From NCBI GenBank assembly GCA_021234155.1, contig JAJEKV010000033.1, positions 7,986,635 through 8,050,634 of the forward strand: a stretch of DNA of 64,000 nt, in the 5' to 3' direction. This DNA comes from Isoetes taiwanensis (lineage: Eukaryota; Streptophyta; Lycopodiopsida; Isoetales; Isoetaceae). The notes under the pieces were generated by a model that worked only from the letters and a program-made list of their open reading frames with translations, ran no database searches and was not told the origin of the DNA. Every line of letters starts with the position of its first letter. Position 1 is the stretch's first letter. Below are positions 46,691-58,035 of the stretch, piece after piece. A program made the position numbers and the translations under genes.

Positions 46691-47218
46691 TAGCTTTAAA
46701 TTACTCAAACTTGCTTAACCAGTGCGCCAGATCGTGATTCAGATCCATAGGATATATACAAAGAACATGTGGCAATGTATATAGCCAGCTAAGAGAAAAA
46801 ATACCAATCTAGCAAAATGCCATTTCTTTGCAAGAACTTGGTGATATCTCTTTACAAATGTTAAAAGAAAAGCAATAAAGCATGTGACACTTTATAATAC
46901 AACCAAAACCAACATGCCAACCATCTTCCTAAGTATCCATGCAAGATTCCTACTACAGAATATCTGAAAGGTTATCCTTATGTATAATATTTGACGCAAT
47001 AATTATGAAGGTCAAAAGCCATGTTAAAATCTCACACAAATGCTCGTTTATTTCATATCGGAACATTATTACAATGTCTCAGATTTTGGAATGATGCAAT
47101 AAGAGAAGCATTCAGAGTAAACAAAATTAAAGCAGACCTTGGCAAATTTGTGTTGGATTTAACTAAGATTCAGCAAATGATAAGCTTACGTAACATGATA
47201 AGTGATCGAGTTGCTCTA
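46691..47218. other. Short intergenic gap
   Basis: No recognisable feature is present apart from an unassigned 69-codon plus frame. The gap ends at the LINE tail. Confidence 0.4.
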
Positions 47219-47803
47219 AGAATAGAATAGAATAGAATAGAATACGATGGTTTTTATCGCCCACGAAGACCGATCGGCCTATGTGACCCAATGAAAGAGC
47301 GCAACAGACTTATTACCATCCTGATAAAAAAAAAACCCCTTACCGAATGGTGTTCAAGAGAAAAATGTAGCAGTAATAAGAATGTTGTCAAACTACACAT
47401 CATGAAATATATATGATATGTATGTCAGGTGAATGTCCGAGGAAATAGTTGATCCTGTAAATCGAGACAATGAATCTGCACATTTTCATAGGCAGATGGG
47501 TATGCAGGTACCGTTGCGGGACTTGTTCTAATGTGGAGTTTATGTGGCGCGATTAATGTGCGGTCTTGACCTGTTCAAGGGCGCTGGCATCCTAGAGCTT
47601 GCTGAGGAAGCATGCATCAAGGTAAGCTATGGCGATCTACCTATGCGTCAAGGCATTGCCTCAAGATATGGCGATCTACCTCTGCATTGGCCCCATTGAC
47701 ATGGTATAAGCCAGGTTCGAGAGACGAACATCGTCTATATTAACAATCTTATGAAAGTAGACGATGTGGCTGTGTTAAGAAGGTTTTCTGTACGTGCTCT
47801 AAA

Positions 47804-49140
47804 TCATTTCACGTAGCGAAGGACACCATGGGCCCCAGACTTCGACCCCATAAAAACGACGGGCTCCATTAAGACCCTGAACAGATGCGACTGGTGGGCC
47901 CAATCATACAACTCTGCTATATGACTATTGTTCTGCATTGCAAATAGTGCCTTCCAATTAAAGTGTCCCAATGCATAGTAGAGAGAAACTCCACTCCCAA
48001 ATATTTGTAGATGGAGTGCCACTTCCATATTTTCTCCTCGCTAACTAAAGGAGGGGGGTCCTTGGCTAACGTGAGGATGTTATAAGGACCACCTTAGTCT
48101 TGGCCAAATTGACATGCATGTCAGTCACCTGGCAGAATGTGTCCAGGACATCGAGATGGTGATGCATGTCCACTGGAATGTAAGCTAGGGGGTCCACATC
48201 ATCAGCATATATTAAGTGCCTGGTGTTCTGGTGCAAAAGGTGAGCTCCGTAGCTCCATTGTCAGCAACCTAACTCTCCAACTGGTCAATATAAAGCCCAC
48301 ACTATTAGCGAGAGAGGGCATCCCTGACGGATATATTGTTATCGAATGGTTAGCCTGTCGCATACAACTAGCCTGAGCATGTCTCAAATAGCTTGTACAA
48401 TGCATTCTACAGATTTGCAGGAACCTCTAGCTGTCGCAGTCTTGCCATGCCTCGTGCATTCTACAGATTTGCAGGAACCCCCAGCTGTCGCAGTCTTGCC
48501 CAGCCTTTCCCGAAACACAATGTCAAAGGCCTTGACGAAGTCCACGAAGCAAGAATACAGATCTTGTCGACGGTTCTCGTTGTCTTCAACTAGAGTTCGC
48601 AGTGTGAAGATGTGATCAATGGTTGAGTGCTGAGGCCTGAATCCCACCTGTATGAGAGCCTGCACCTCTAGCACGTTTGCCCAGTCCATCAATCTCGGCT
48701 AGCAGTTTTGAAAACACCGGACTGACCATGATTGTTAGGTAATTGGATGGGCAGTATGGGTCGCCTCCCTTGTAGATGGGAACAACTCTCCTAGTGGTCC
48801 ACTACGGGGCTGGGGACTTCTTGTAATGCCCTGTTGAACAAAGCCGTTAGTACCAGTATGGATGGCCCTGCCCGCTTGAGCAACTCTGCCTGCATACCAT
48901 TCAAGTCTGGCGCTTTCCCATTGGCAAGCTACATCTGTAAGCCTTGGACTACATCTGCCTCTATGATTTCCAGCACCGGGCCTTCCCCGGGGTGTAATCT
49001 TTGCTTGTGCACCCTGAGGATCATAAAGCTGCTACATATATTGCCCCGACTACTCAAAGTGATGTTCCCTGTAGGCTGTACTAGCTTTCAAAGCATCCTT
49101 AACCAGAAGGTCCTGGGACGACAGTCCCGAAGATAGAACA
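47804..49140 (-). pseudogene. LINE ORF2 reverse transcriptase, frameshifted
   Basis: Target-primed reverse transcriptase of a non-LTR element. Minus-strand pieces in order: LPMGK and AELLKRAGPSILVLTALFN (fingers); VVPIYKGGDPYCPSNYLTIM; HTGGIQASALNH; LYSCFVDFVKAFDIV (motif A, catalytic Asp); RQGCPLS (motif B, about 48327-48307); IYADDVDPLAYI (motif C, YADD at 48209-48198); and WKALFAMQNNSHIAELYDWA, which matches the LINE at 24.2 kb. Frame slips occur between nearly all pieces. A 52-base in-place duplication disrupts the region after motif A. Confidence 0.85.
48402..48506. repeat. 52-bp tandem duplication inside LINE RT
   Basis: GCATTCTACAGATTTGCAGG and the following AACCNCTAGCTGTCGCAGTC-like bases occur twice, at 48402 and about 48455, with few differences. 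It interrupts the RT between motifs A and B. Confidence 0.85.
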
Positions 49141-50237
49141 TTTAAGTCGTATTTAATTAAAGTGGGACTCATTCCATTCCCACTTTTTTCCGGAACCCTG
49201 TTAATTTACACAAAAAGGAGCACCCCGACCCGAAAACTATCCTTAATTCGAATTTTTGAATAAAACTCTGCATTCAAGCTTTGCTGCAGTTTTCTCTGGT
49301 TAGCGAGTCGAGAACAAGAACAATGCAACTGAAACAAAGGAAATTCATTAAAGTTTGAAACCAAAGATCTAGTTGAAAAAGAATTTTTATTAATAAATTG
49401 AACAGGTACAATGTATTTTACATCGGACGCAGAGACCATGGTGGTCTTGTTTGTCACTCTGATTACATCATCTTCGTGAGGTGGTCCACCTTAGGGGATA
49501 AACTAGCGGCGCTTCTTCACGCCGACTGTAAGCCTTGGGGGCAACCTGAAGGGTGTGGAATGCCTCACGTGGAGGTGCCTCGGAGCTACCGGCCGACCTG
49601 TCCACCCGACTTCTCCACTCGCCTCCCGCAGCCTTCCATCGAATATGCTCCTTCCCCAACCTCCGTGGATGTTATGCAATGCTTGCAAGATGCTTTGAGC
49701 TTCCTGGACTTTCTCTTTGTTCTTCGCCTGTTCTTTATCCCCAGGGTGTAGCGAGCAACCTCTGAATTCCCGAGCAACCTTATCCCAAAGGCCGAGCAAG
49801 AGTGTAGCATGACCGGGATCTGTGCCAGAACGGTATTTCTTCCGCCTTGAGCGGGATCTGTGCGCTGAGCGGTCTCGCGATGCTGGCCGGGATGGATGCG
49901 GTGGCTGGTGTCGGATCTGTGCCTGAACCACCTGGAGCAAGGAGAGTATGATTAACAATTACGGTGCCATTAGTCAAAACGAAGAAAAGAATGTTGAAAT
50001 CAAATTACAATGGAGAACATTCATTCCATACAACTGCATCCAATGACGTGGGAAGTAGTGTCTTTCTCGACTTCGCGAAATGAAAGGCCCATAAAAGTGA
50101 AAGTACAACCGATGCCTTTCGACTTCGCGAGTCGAGAAAGGCCCAGGAAACGCAACGTAGAAGCATCATTATAATACATTGTGGCTGCATCCAGTCACAC
50201 AATCAAACATACAAATGGTCTCATCAACAGGACAAGC

Positions 50238-50271
50238 ATGCCTTTCTCGACTCGTGAGTCGAGAAAGGCAT
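50238..50271. repeat. 34-bp palindrome with TCTCGACTC/GAGTCGAGA arms
   Basis: ATGCCTTTCTCGACTC and its exact complement face each other across a two-base GT loop. It is one member of the family that recurs at 50116, 51246, 51304, 53.0-53.3 kb, 55881 and 56316. Confidence 0.85.
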
Positions 50272-51245
50272 CGAAAACTCAATATACAAGTATATTCATT
50301 ACAAAATGTTCAATACATTTCACGTTTGTTTACAATATTCACACAATTTGACTATCTCGAAAGCAGAGGTCACTCTTCGTGTTCACCAAAATATTTGTCG
50401 TCCATAGCTTTCATGATCGCCTTGCTCTCGGATCGGGTTCCGTGGAGGCTCGGATAGTTCCTAATCACATCGGGCGACAAGAATGGCAAAGAGGGATTCC
50501 GCCAAGACGAGACACAACCAAGGACAACCACCTATCCGCCTCATATTCTTCGGTCGATATGGCTTAGCAATGATTGTATTTTTTATGGCGTTATAATAGC
50601 ACTTGTAGGCGAGTCGCCTATGATCGCGCGTTGTTGTGTTTGCCATAGTCCCGAATTGCTTATAAACCCCGCCCAAATTTTTCACCATTATAGGCTTCCC
50701 TTTGTGATGGCTGGATCGAGGTCCGACACATGCTCGACCCTTTCGCTTCCCCAAACGAACTTGAACTTCAAAACTGAAATGCCGAGAACACCAAGAACAT
50801 TGACAATATTTTTCTTTGCCATACAAGACCATATGCCCACTTCAATCCCCGCTCAATGCACCATTCAATAATTTCCTTAGCTCTAGGCCCCTGATACACT
50901 ATTTTATGCTCCGCTCGCCTGATCTGCGAGGTGTTAATCTCGGGGGGCGCCTTTATCGTGGTATACCGCAGCTAATACTCCATTGACGCCAAATATTACA
51001 AGCTTGGCGGACTAGTCAATCCCGCTTGAGTTTGGCTCACCCATATTTCCGGTTCATCGGGGATCCAAATGCGGATCATTATCTTTTCGTCCTTTTCTCG
51101 GCCGTGGAGCGGTGTCTTGCTCGATTGTCTTTGTGGAGTGCACTCTCCTCCTCGTGGACGTGAACCGCCCGGTATCCAATGACAATGATCCGGAGTCGCT
51201 GACATGGAACTCCCCGAAATGATGACATCCGGCCGAAGGAATGAG

Positions 51246-51327
51246 TTTTCTCGACTCGCGAAGTCGAGAATGAAAAGAAAAAAGGTATTGAAAGGAACGA
51301 AGTTTTCTCGACTCGCGAGTCGAGAAA
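51246..51327. repeat. Two adjacent TCGAGAAA palindromes
   Basis: 51304-51327 is a perfect 24-base palindrome with the half site TTTCTCGACTCG. 51246-51275 is a near-perfect one with the core CTCGACTCGCGAAGTCGAG. They are 58 bases apart. Confidence 0.85.
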
Positions 51328-51360
51328 CACCGATAGAGCAAAGTAAACTCACCTCAATCT

Positions 51361-53040
51361 CGCATTCTCAAGAATGTGTTCGGCAAAGATCCTTGTCTAA
51401 ACCTTCGACAATCACGCCTACATCAGCTTGGTCTCCCTCGCCCTCGCCGCCTTTATCGCTTCCATTTGTCTTCCTCCCTTGAAATGCTCATGAAGCGTAT
51501 CCGTATGACCGAATGGTTTCAACCATGTCCTTATTTCCAACCACGGATATAGGTTTCATTCCAAACAAAGATAGCCCTCCGAGAGAACAGCCATTCATGT
51601 ACCACTCGCATACAATTTGATCTTCCCACGACCAGTCTGGTTATGAAGTACTTGATAACTCTTGGCCGGATAGGAATTCTATGTATAGGACCCGCCGCAC
51701 CATCTTTGCTGACCTTGTCCATCGATGGAACATCCTCCATAAATCTGCCCCCTTCCGTGGTTCCATCCGCTCTTGAGAGATCATGAACCCGTCGAGATAA
51801 TGATGCTCGCTAGACCACCACTTATCCAGTGTCTACAAATGATCTTGAAATCAAAACCAAAACTATGTTGGCAAAGCTTGGTGCCTTCGCAAGCCAAGTC
51901 TACACTCATGATCAAGTTCAGATATGGAGTACATGATCTTGTTGGTGAAGTTAATATCACTGCCCATTGGGAGACAAAGCAGCTTGTCCGATTGTCCCAA
52001 GATGCAAAAAGACAAGGAAACCGAAAGTATCCGTGTCGGTCATGTCCGTGACACGCCTTGTACCATCGCTTCTATGTCACTTTTGTCATAAAAAGGGTGG
52101 GGTCTTCATCATATTGATGACAAATAGTGCCACCGGGTCCAGTGCCGGCCTGCACCACCAAATCCCTTTGTGTCCCAAAGTTACCATAAATGGGGGGGAG
52201 CTATCGCCGCCTTAAATGGGACCACCCCCAATCCAAGCTTCCTCTTCTTGAATTGCCATAGCACGCTCGTGGGAAAGGAAGGGTTTTGACGTTACGCTTC
52301 AACCGTGTTGATGTAGGGTTGACATAGACGATTCAATTCCTTCATGTCTTCCTCATCAAGGGCAGCCTTTTCCTTGTAAAAATCAAAGTCATGGTATTCA
52401 TTAGATGCAACGCTTGCGTAACTCCGTGATGCCTTCTTCTAACGCATCGCTGCCGCTTTAGGACCGTGGGGCATAATCCTTTATGCCTTGCATTTTAGAA
52501 CTCCTAGTCTTCCTTAGCGTGGATTGTTCCATCCAAGATTCCGCCTTGCGTCAAGCGCTTTTTGTCCGTGAGGCCCTCAGATCCTCTTCTTCATGAACCG
52601 CTTGTCAAACAACTTGGGGTCCGCCTCGATGGAAATTCTCCATTGCTGTCCTTCACCTTGCCTCTTGTCCATTGAGCCCATATCTCAGCCCATTTCTCCC
52701 ACCGCCTCGCTAAGAATGAGGTCATATTGGTCCGAGAGAGACTCCCCGCCTTTCCTTGGTGTTCTCTTCTTCTTCTCCTCTTCTTCCTCTCCCTCATCAT
52801 CTTCCTCGTTCCTCCGCCAAACATATCTCATATAGTTTCTCAAAGGTCTTCCACTTATCCGAGGGAGTCCTGCTTTTTAGGACGCCGAGGACAACCCAAT
52901 GCTTTCCACCGCTGCCTAGCGGTATGATCCGTCAGATAAAGGTCGATTCAAATAATGCACCAATGTCGAGCATGAAAGCATCTACAAAAACTCGCAATAA
53001 ATAGTAATAGTAGTTTCGGGTTTTCGACTCATGAAGTCGA
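51361..53040 (-). pseudogene. Unrecognised coding-like block, continuation
   Basis: Minus frames at 51740-51531 (VVHEWLFSRRAIFVWNETYI) and 52824-52591 (Arg/Lys-rich MRERKKRRRRREHQGKAG) look coding but are short and interrupted. No family is recognised. Confidence 0.25.
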
Positions 53041-53042
53041 AA

Positions 53043-53395
53043 AGTCCCTTGAACGCCTAATTTTCTTTTTACTTATTCGGTTTTCGACTTCGCGAGTCGA
53101 GAAAGCTCTCAAGATCCTTTGATTTTCTCAGAAGTTACCGGCTTTCTCGACTCAGCGAAATGAAAACCCCAAAGGATAATCGGAAAATGTTAGATGGTAG
53201 GGCTTTCTCGACCGCGAGTCGAGAAAGTCCCTTGAACGCCTAATTTTCTTTTTACTTATTCGGTTTTCTCGCCGAAGTCGAGAAAGCTCTACATCCTTTG
53301 ATTTTTCCGGTTTACCGGCTTTCGGACTCGCGAATGAAACCCCAAATGATAATCGGGAAAATGTTAGGATGGTAAGGGCTCGGGCGAAGTCGGAA
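53043..53395. repeat. Two tandem ~180-bp units with TCGAGAAA palindromes
   Basis: Both units begin TCCCTTGAACGCCTAATTTT, then CTTTTTACTTATTCGG, and contain a TTGATTTT segment, a CCGGCTTTC segment and GATAATCGG before the next palindrome. The second starts at about 53226 and is more worn. Each carries two to three palindromes of the TCTCGACT family. Confidence 0.8.
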
Positions 53396-53459
53396 ATGGA
53401 AAGATTCCCGGAGAGTTATTTACCTTACGTGAAATGGCACTCGCCGCTATTGTGTTAAG

Positions 53460-54810
53460 CGTTGGCTAATGCCGCCGGTTGGAGCCTGGCGCCTCCGCTT
53501 TAAAGAACTTCGCACTCTCGCTTTGGCATATCTATCCTGATCCTTTTGCGGCACCTCCTTCTCCGTCAAGAATACTTTGGCCCTCCATCAATGCGGCCCG
53601 CCTACAACCCCGGAACCGGGGCGCTCTTTTCCTTCGGATCTTCCTCGGACTTCCAAATTAACAATCGCATTCGATTCGTTAAAAGGTATGACATCCGGCA
53701 GTATGATCTGCAATGATGTCGCACCATCGTTCGTAATTCGGCGTATGTGCCGGATTAAATTCCCCGGGGTTGAACAAGACGGCATCCCCCTGCAAACCTT
53801 CAGCCGCCTAATGTCCAATGCAGCCTTTTGTGTGATATTCCCAACGGATAATACCGAGCTAGACGCCCATTTTCTCGTGGCCCTCTCTCGTGAAATCCTG
53901 ATCCGATCATCCGGATCGAGGTTTGGGGACTCGACCATATCTTCGCCTCCTTCGGCATCCGATTCCTCCCGTGGGTGTCATCATCCCCATCTTTGTTTTT
54001 GGTGGACTTTTTGTGTATGAACCACAACTTCATTCCCCAACGCAGAGTGTTGTAGAGTCTTCAAAGATGAGAAGTGAAGCTCCCCATATTGAACAGCTTT
54101 TTCCCCGACTCGAAATCTCCATACCAAGCTCCCGATGTTAGGGTTCCGCCTCCTTCATCCCTTCCAGATCCTTCCACCCAAGGTTCTCGACAATTTAAAG
54201 GCCCGCTTTTTTTCTTGGCCTTCGCCTTGCTCATGGAAGAGTGAGAATAATTTGCAACCGCTAATTTTTGGTGTGATAGAACTTACTCTTTCCGCAGTCC
54301 TCGACATGTAGTGTTAAATGCTTTGAATCAAGCGCAGAGATCTTTGGAGCACAACACCGATTTTCTTGTACTTGTCTCCTGAGCTCTTCTTGTCCCTTTG
54401 GTGTAAAACAGATCTTTCTCCTTCCCACATATCGATACCTCGACATACCACCAAGAATTCGCCGCCGCTTTAAGAAGCTCGCCTCCATCCCTCGATGACG
54501 AAGAATGGAGTTCGCCCAAGGATCACCAAAGTGAGTCCAGGTGAATGCCGCAAGAAGAAAGGATGGATCGCTTAAGGTATTCGACAAAAGAAAAACCTCG
54601 AGCTCACCCGGTGTTTGTCTTCTTCTTCTTCTTTTTGTGGGTAGAAGCATCCTCCCCGCGCCTTCGCTTCTTGACGGAGTCATGTCTTTATGCCCTCTCA
54701 TCCTCTTCGGACCCCTCAGAATTAAGTCTCCTCCGCTGCTGAGTTTTAGGACTGCATGTAAAAAAGATCTAAGCGTGTTCTTTAATTTGAAGTTAAGGAC
54801 ATGCAATCAT
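53460..54810 (-). pseudogene. Unrecognised ORFs, possible transposon protein
   Basis: The longest frames are 54806-54261 (181 codons; a basic patch KRRRRRQ and RYRYVGRRKICFTPKGQEEL) and 53938-53588 (116 codons; RISRERATRKWASSSVLSVG). They share strand and palindromic surroundings with the rest of this block. I cannot assign a family; a DNA-transposon accessory protein is a guess. Confidence 0.3.
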
Positions 54811-55559
54811 TTATGAAAAGAAGTGCTAAGCAGTACAAAAGACGGCGGGTTTTAGCCCGCCCAAACACTATTTCGAAATTTAATCACATCAAGGGACTAA
54901 GTGAGCGAGCCGTAGTTTATCTTCCCTCAAGATTGGGGACCTCGAAGTTCGAGGGGAGCATCGACCGCTAGCGACTTCCGAATGGCGCCACGACGCAGTC
55001 GTCGCTAAACGCTTTGCATATGTGTTTTTCCCCGACCGCTGGCCCCATTGTGCGCGCTGGATTTGATCGATGAGCACGGAAGCTAAGGTAGGAAGCGGAG
55101 AGGAGCCGCTGCATTACACGGAACTCTACATCGCGGGCGCCATGGAACGGGATACGCGAATCGCAGCGGATACAAGTATTAGATGCTAATACACTCTTTG
55201 AAGAGACCGAGGTAAGAAGCAAAGACTCTAGGTGAGGCCATGGATCCGGTGATACGTGGGGCCCAAGGAATTATCATGGAAGAGGTGAGTTTCGGGAGAT
55301 GCCTATGTTATTTCGCTTTTTGAGAACATGCCGTATGTGTTTAAATAATGGAACTCGCTGATAAGCTCGACGGATTCATCGCTTCTTGCAAGATTTTTCA
55401 GCTTCGAGAGATGATTTACTCTCGGGTTGAGAGATGCTCTAAGGAAACAATGGATCTGGGGTAAAGAACAGCCCGCTTTTAGGTGTGTTTTTTCATGGAC
55501 TGCTTACTTGGAATGTTGTACATAGATCGTGCTAGACTAAGGCCCGTGAGATGCGGTTC

Positions 55560-56440
55560 AAATGCATCCTCTTGTAGTTAGCTCCGAGGGCCTCCACTGT
55601 CCCCAACCACTCCTCTTCGCAATATTCGAGGAAGATGGTTCAAGGAGAGTGGCTCGCATGCCAGAGGCACTTGGGACTAAAAAACAGGAGAATAGAAAGT
55701 GCAAGATTTGTAGAGAATGCAAGCCTTGGCTTCCTCCTCGCGGGTTTCCCCGTGGTTAGCTGTAGAGGCCTCCACCCACCCAGCCCCTCCCTCGCAATAC
55801 CCACCTAAGATGGTTCAAGGAGAGTGACTCGACCGGTCGAGGCCACCGCTACCATACACGTGAGAATTGGTCGGTTAAGGGATTCTCGACTTCCGGCGAA
55901 GTCGAGAATGCGATCGCACGCCGCTTTTACATTCTCACCGCAAGTCGAGGATGCCTTGGCCATCCGTAACCCTGCTAGTACACACCTGAAAGTGCTCGGT
56001 TAAGGCATTCCCGACTGCGAGGCGAGAATGCGCATGAAGCTCTATGGTTTCCCTGCGCAGAGTTGGTTTCATAAACGAGATGACCGCAAGTCGAGAATGC
56101 CTTAGCCATCGAGAACTCCTGATGGTACACATGGAGTGCCTGTTAGTAAGGCATTCCCATCGCGAGCCGAAATGCATACAAAGAAGCTCGGGGTTTCCCC
56201 CTCAGGTTGTTAGAGTTGGCCCGGCAGAAAAACAACTTCCCTTCGCAATGTCCGAGGAAGATAGAAGGAGAGTTGTTAAGACCGTCATGCCGCCTCTAGA
56301 GTGTATCGCATTGTCGCTTTTCTCGACTCACTGAGTCGAGAAAGCGCCAAAGACCTCTCGGGTTAGTCGCCGAGGCCTCCACTCAATCAGAGCCCATCCC
56401 CTTCGCAATATTCGGACGGTTAAGATGGTTCAAGGAGACG
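55560..56440. repeat. Four diverged ~200-bp repeats with palindromes
   Basis: The string CTTCGCAATATTCGAGGAAG, then ATGGTTCAAGGAGAG recurs in variants near 55615, 55790, 56238 and 56408, each following a GGCCTCCAC-like lead. Between them lie palindromes such as ATTCTCGACTTC-CGGC-GAAGTCGAGAAT (55881-55908) and the one at 56316-56345. No coding function is seen. Confidence 0.7.
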
Positions 56441-56819
56441 GTCTTTGAGGGTAAAAGAAAGTTAGGTGTCTTACATTTGGCCAAATGTAGAGTAAGAGAT
56501 GTATCACATTTCAAATACATAACCGCTTTTTTCAAGATGTACATAATAGCTATATTATGGAATCTTTTTTTTTTTCGAACTACTTGCCACGCCAATTAAA
56601 ACGCAATCATGAAGCGCATTTCAATTCCATAACAGAATCACTCCAAGAAACGCCTCCCAACGTTAGGAGAATTTCCCACTTTTCTAAAACTTCGCCCAAA
56701 GCCTCCAGATTTCCCTCCTTCTTGCCGAATTCCTCCAAATAACCCTAAACCACGCAAGAACCATGATGAACAACGGCGGAACAGAAATGGCGCAAGAAGA
56801 TTGCAATATCGGAATGTGA

Positions 56820-57041
56820 CAAAGAAAAATGAAGCGTAAGATTGATGAAATTTGTAAATTTATATATGATCGTTCAAGATTTACGCCCCGGGCAAAGGAG
56901 AGCTTTAGCAAAGGAAAACTGTTCGATGAAAGGTCTGACTTCTTTTTGAACCTCGCCATTGGAAATCCAAATGAAGCAATTCAAGGATACTATGCTAAAA
57001 ATATCCGTGAAGGTCTCAGTAGAAGTGAAAAGAGCAAATAG
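56820..57041 (+). pseudogene. Unrecognised 70-codon ORF before the transposase
   Basis: An ATG at 56829 opens a charged, helical frame (KRKIDEICKFIYDRSRF, then DERSDFFLNLAIGNPNEAI) that stops at 57041. It lies about 1 kb upstream of the transposase on the same strand. No family is recognised. Confidence 0.3.
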
Positions 57042-57379
57042 CAATGATAAATTAGCAAATAAGCATTCCCTCGTTATCAATGATTGTTGGTGAGAATGGA
57101 AAACTCAGCAAAAAGGAGTAGCCTCCGAATTCTTCAAGTGCAAGCAAGAAACCCTCACAAAAGCTGCAATTAGAAGAAAGCGGATGTCATTATCGTGCTA
57201 ATATGTGGGCACCGGCAGAAGGCAACCCAGGGCATATAAGCTCCTAATCAACCAAACAATTGGTAAATGAGTTTTGTTAACCCACACAAAAACTTCTCCA
57301 AAGTACAGGATGTCGTGAAGAAAAGGACACTTCCAATCCAGCTTTTGGACATGCCCCAGTGTCAGTTTTTAAGTCTTTA

Positions 57380-57910
57380 ATCCTCTTTCTTGCAAGCTTG
57401 ATAGAAGCTAGCTTATGTGCATCCCGGATAAGTTTAGTAATCCTATTTGCATTCCATGTAAGGGATGTATCTGATATACATTGTAGTACATCCAACTACA
57501 ATAATTATATTTTTACACTTGGAGGTACCGAATGGGCTATGTTTAACAAAGAAGTACTTGGATGTACTTCCGCTACATCCAATGTGGCATAAGGCGTAAA
57601 AATGTTGAAAGTCAGTCGTGTTATTATAGTCTTGCTTTTTGTAGTTCCTAAGTACATTATAGTACATTTTAAGCCTTTCCGATCTCGTGGATAGTCTTTA
57701 AAGATAGGGTGATACATAAAAGTATTTAAATGTACTTCCTTCCATAAGAAAAGTATGAAATACATACATCCGTAATACAAAGTTGATACCGTCTCCGGAC
57801 CTGGTTACATATTGAGTTTTTTATGTACATCCGAACTCTTTGAGTACATTATTTATACATTTGTACATATCATGTACAGTGGTATGTATGATGGTGTGGT
57901 ATAGTAGTTG
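57380..57910. repeat. GTACAT-rich subterminal-like region (left)
   Basis: GTACAT, TGTACA and GATGTAC words occur more than a dozen times in both orientations (for example GGATGTACTTCC at 57550 and ATGTACTTCC at 57730). The right side at 63385-63720 has a similar density. This is typical of transposase-binding subterminal repeats of a DNA transposon. Confidence 0.5.
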
Positions 57911-58035
57911 AATGTATATCAAATCATGATCCGAAAGTGCCATAGAACTAATGCAATGTCTCGCAACATCTTTGAATTCGTAAGTAGTTCTAATTTATAT
58001 CTTACTTATACATGCCATTTTTTTTTTCCTTGCAG

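Larger units (their letters stand above)
47219..49150 (-). mobile_element. LINE with RT core and (CTATT)n tail
   Basis: The 3' end is at 47244-47219: on the minus strand, ATAGGCCGATCGGTCTTCGT followed by GGGCGATAAAAACC and a (CTATT)4 tail. It matches the LINE ends at 13.9 and 25.3 kb apart from the tail unit. The body carries most of the reverse transcriptase. The 5' end is truncated somewhere near 49150. Confidence 0.85.
49490..51360 (-). pseudogene. Unrecognised coding-like block (mobile-element relic?)
   Basis: Minus frames 49958-49503, 50832-50461 and 51352-50996 have protein-like composition and break in every few dozen codons. Noticeable pieces are HATLLLGLWDKVAREFRGC and EYEADRWLSLVVSRLGG-like strings in shifted frames. 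I found no known catalytic motif. The short TCGAGAAA palindromes at 50116, 50238, 51246 and 51304 divide the pieces, as in the H3-bearing block at the start of the window. Confidence 0.3.

Noticed and set aside
48819-48829. CTTCTTGTAATGC as a CACTA right end
   Set aside because: It lies inside the LINE reverse transcriptase coding sequence, so the match is coincidental.
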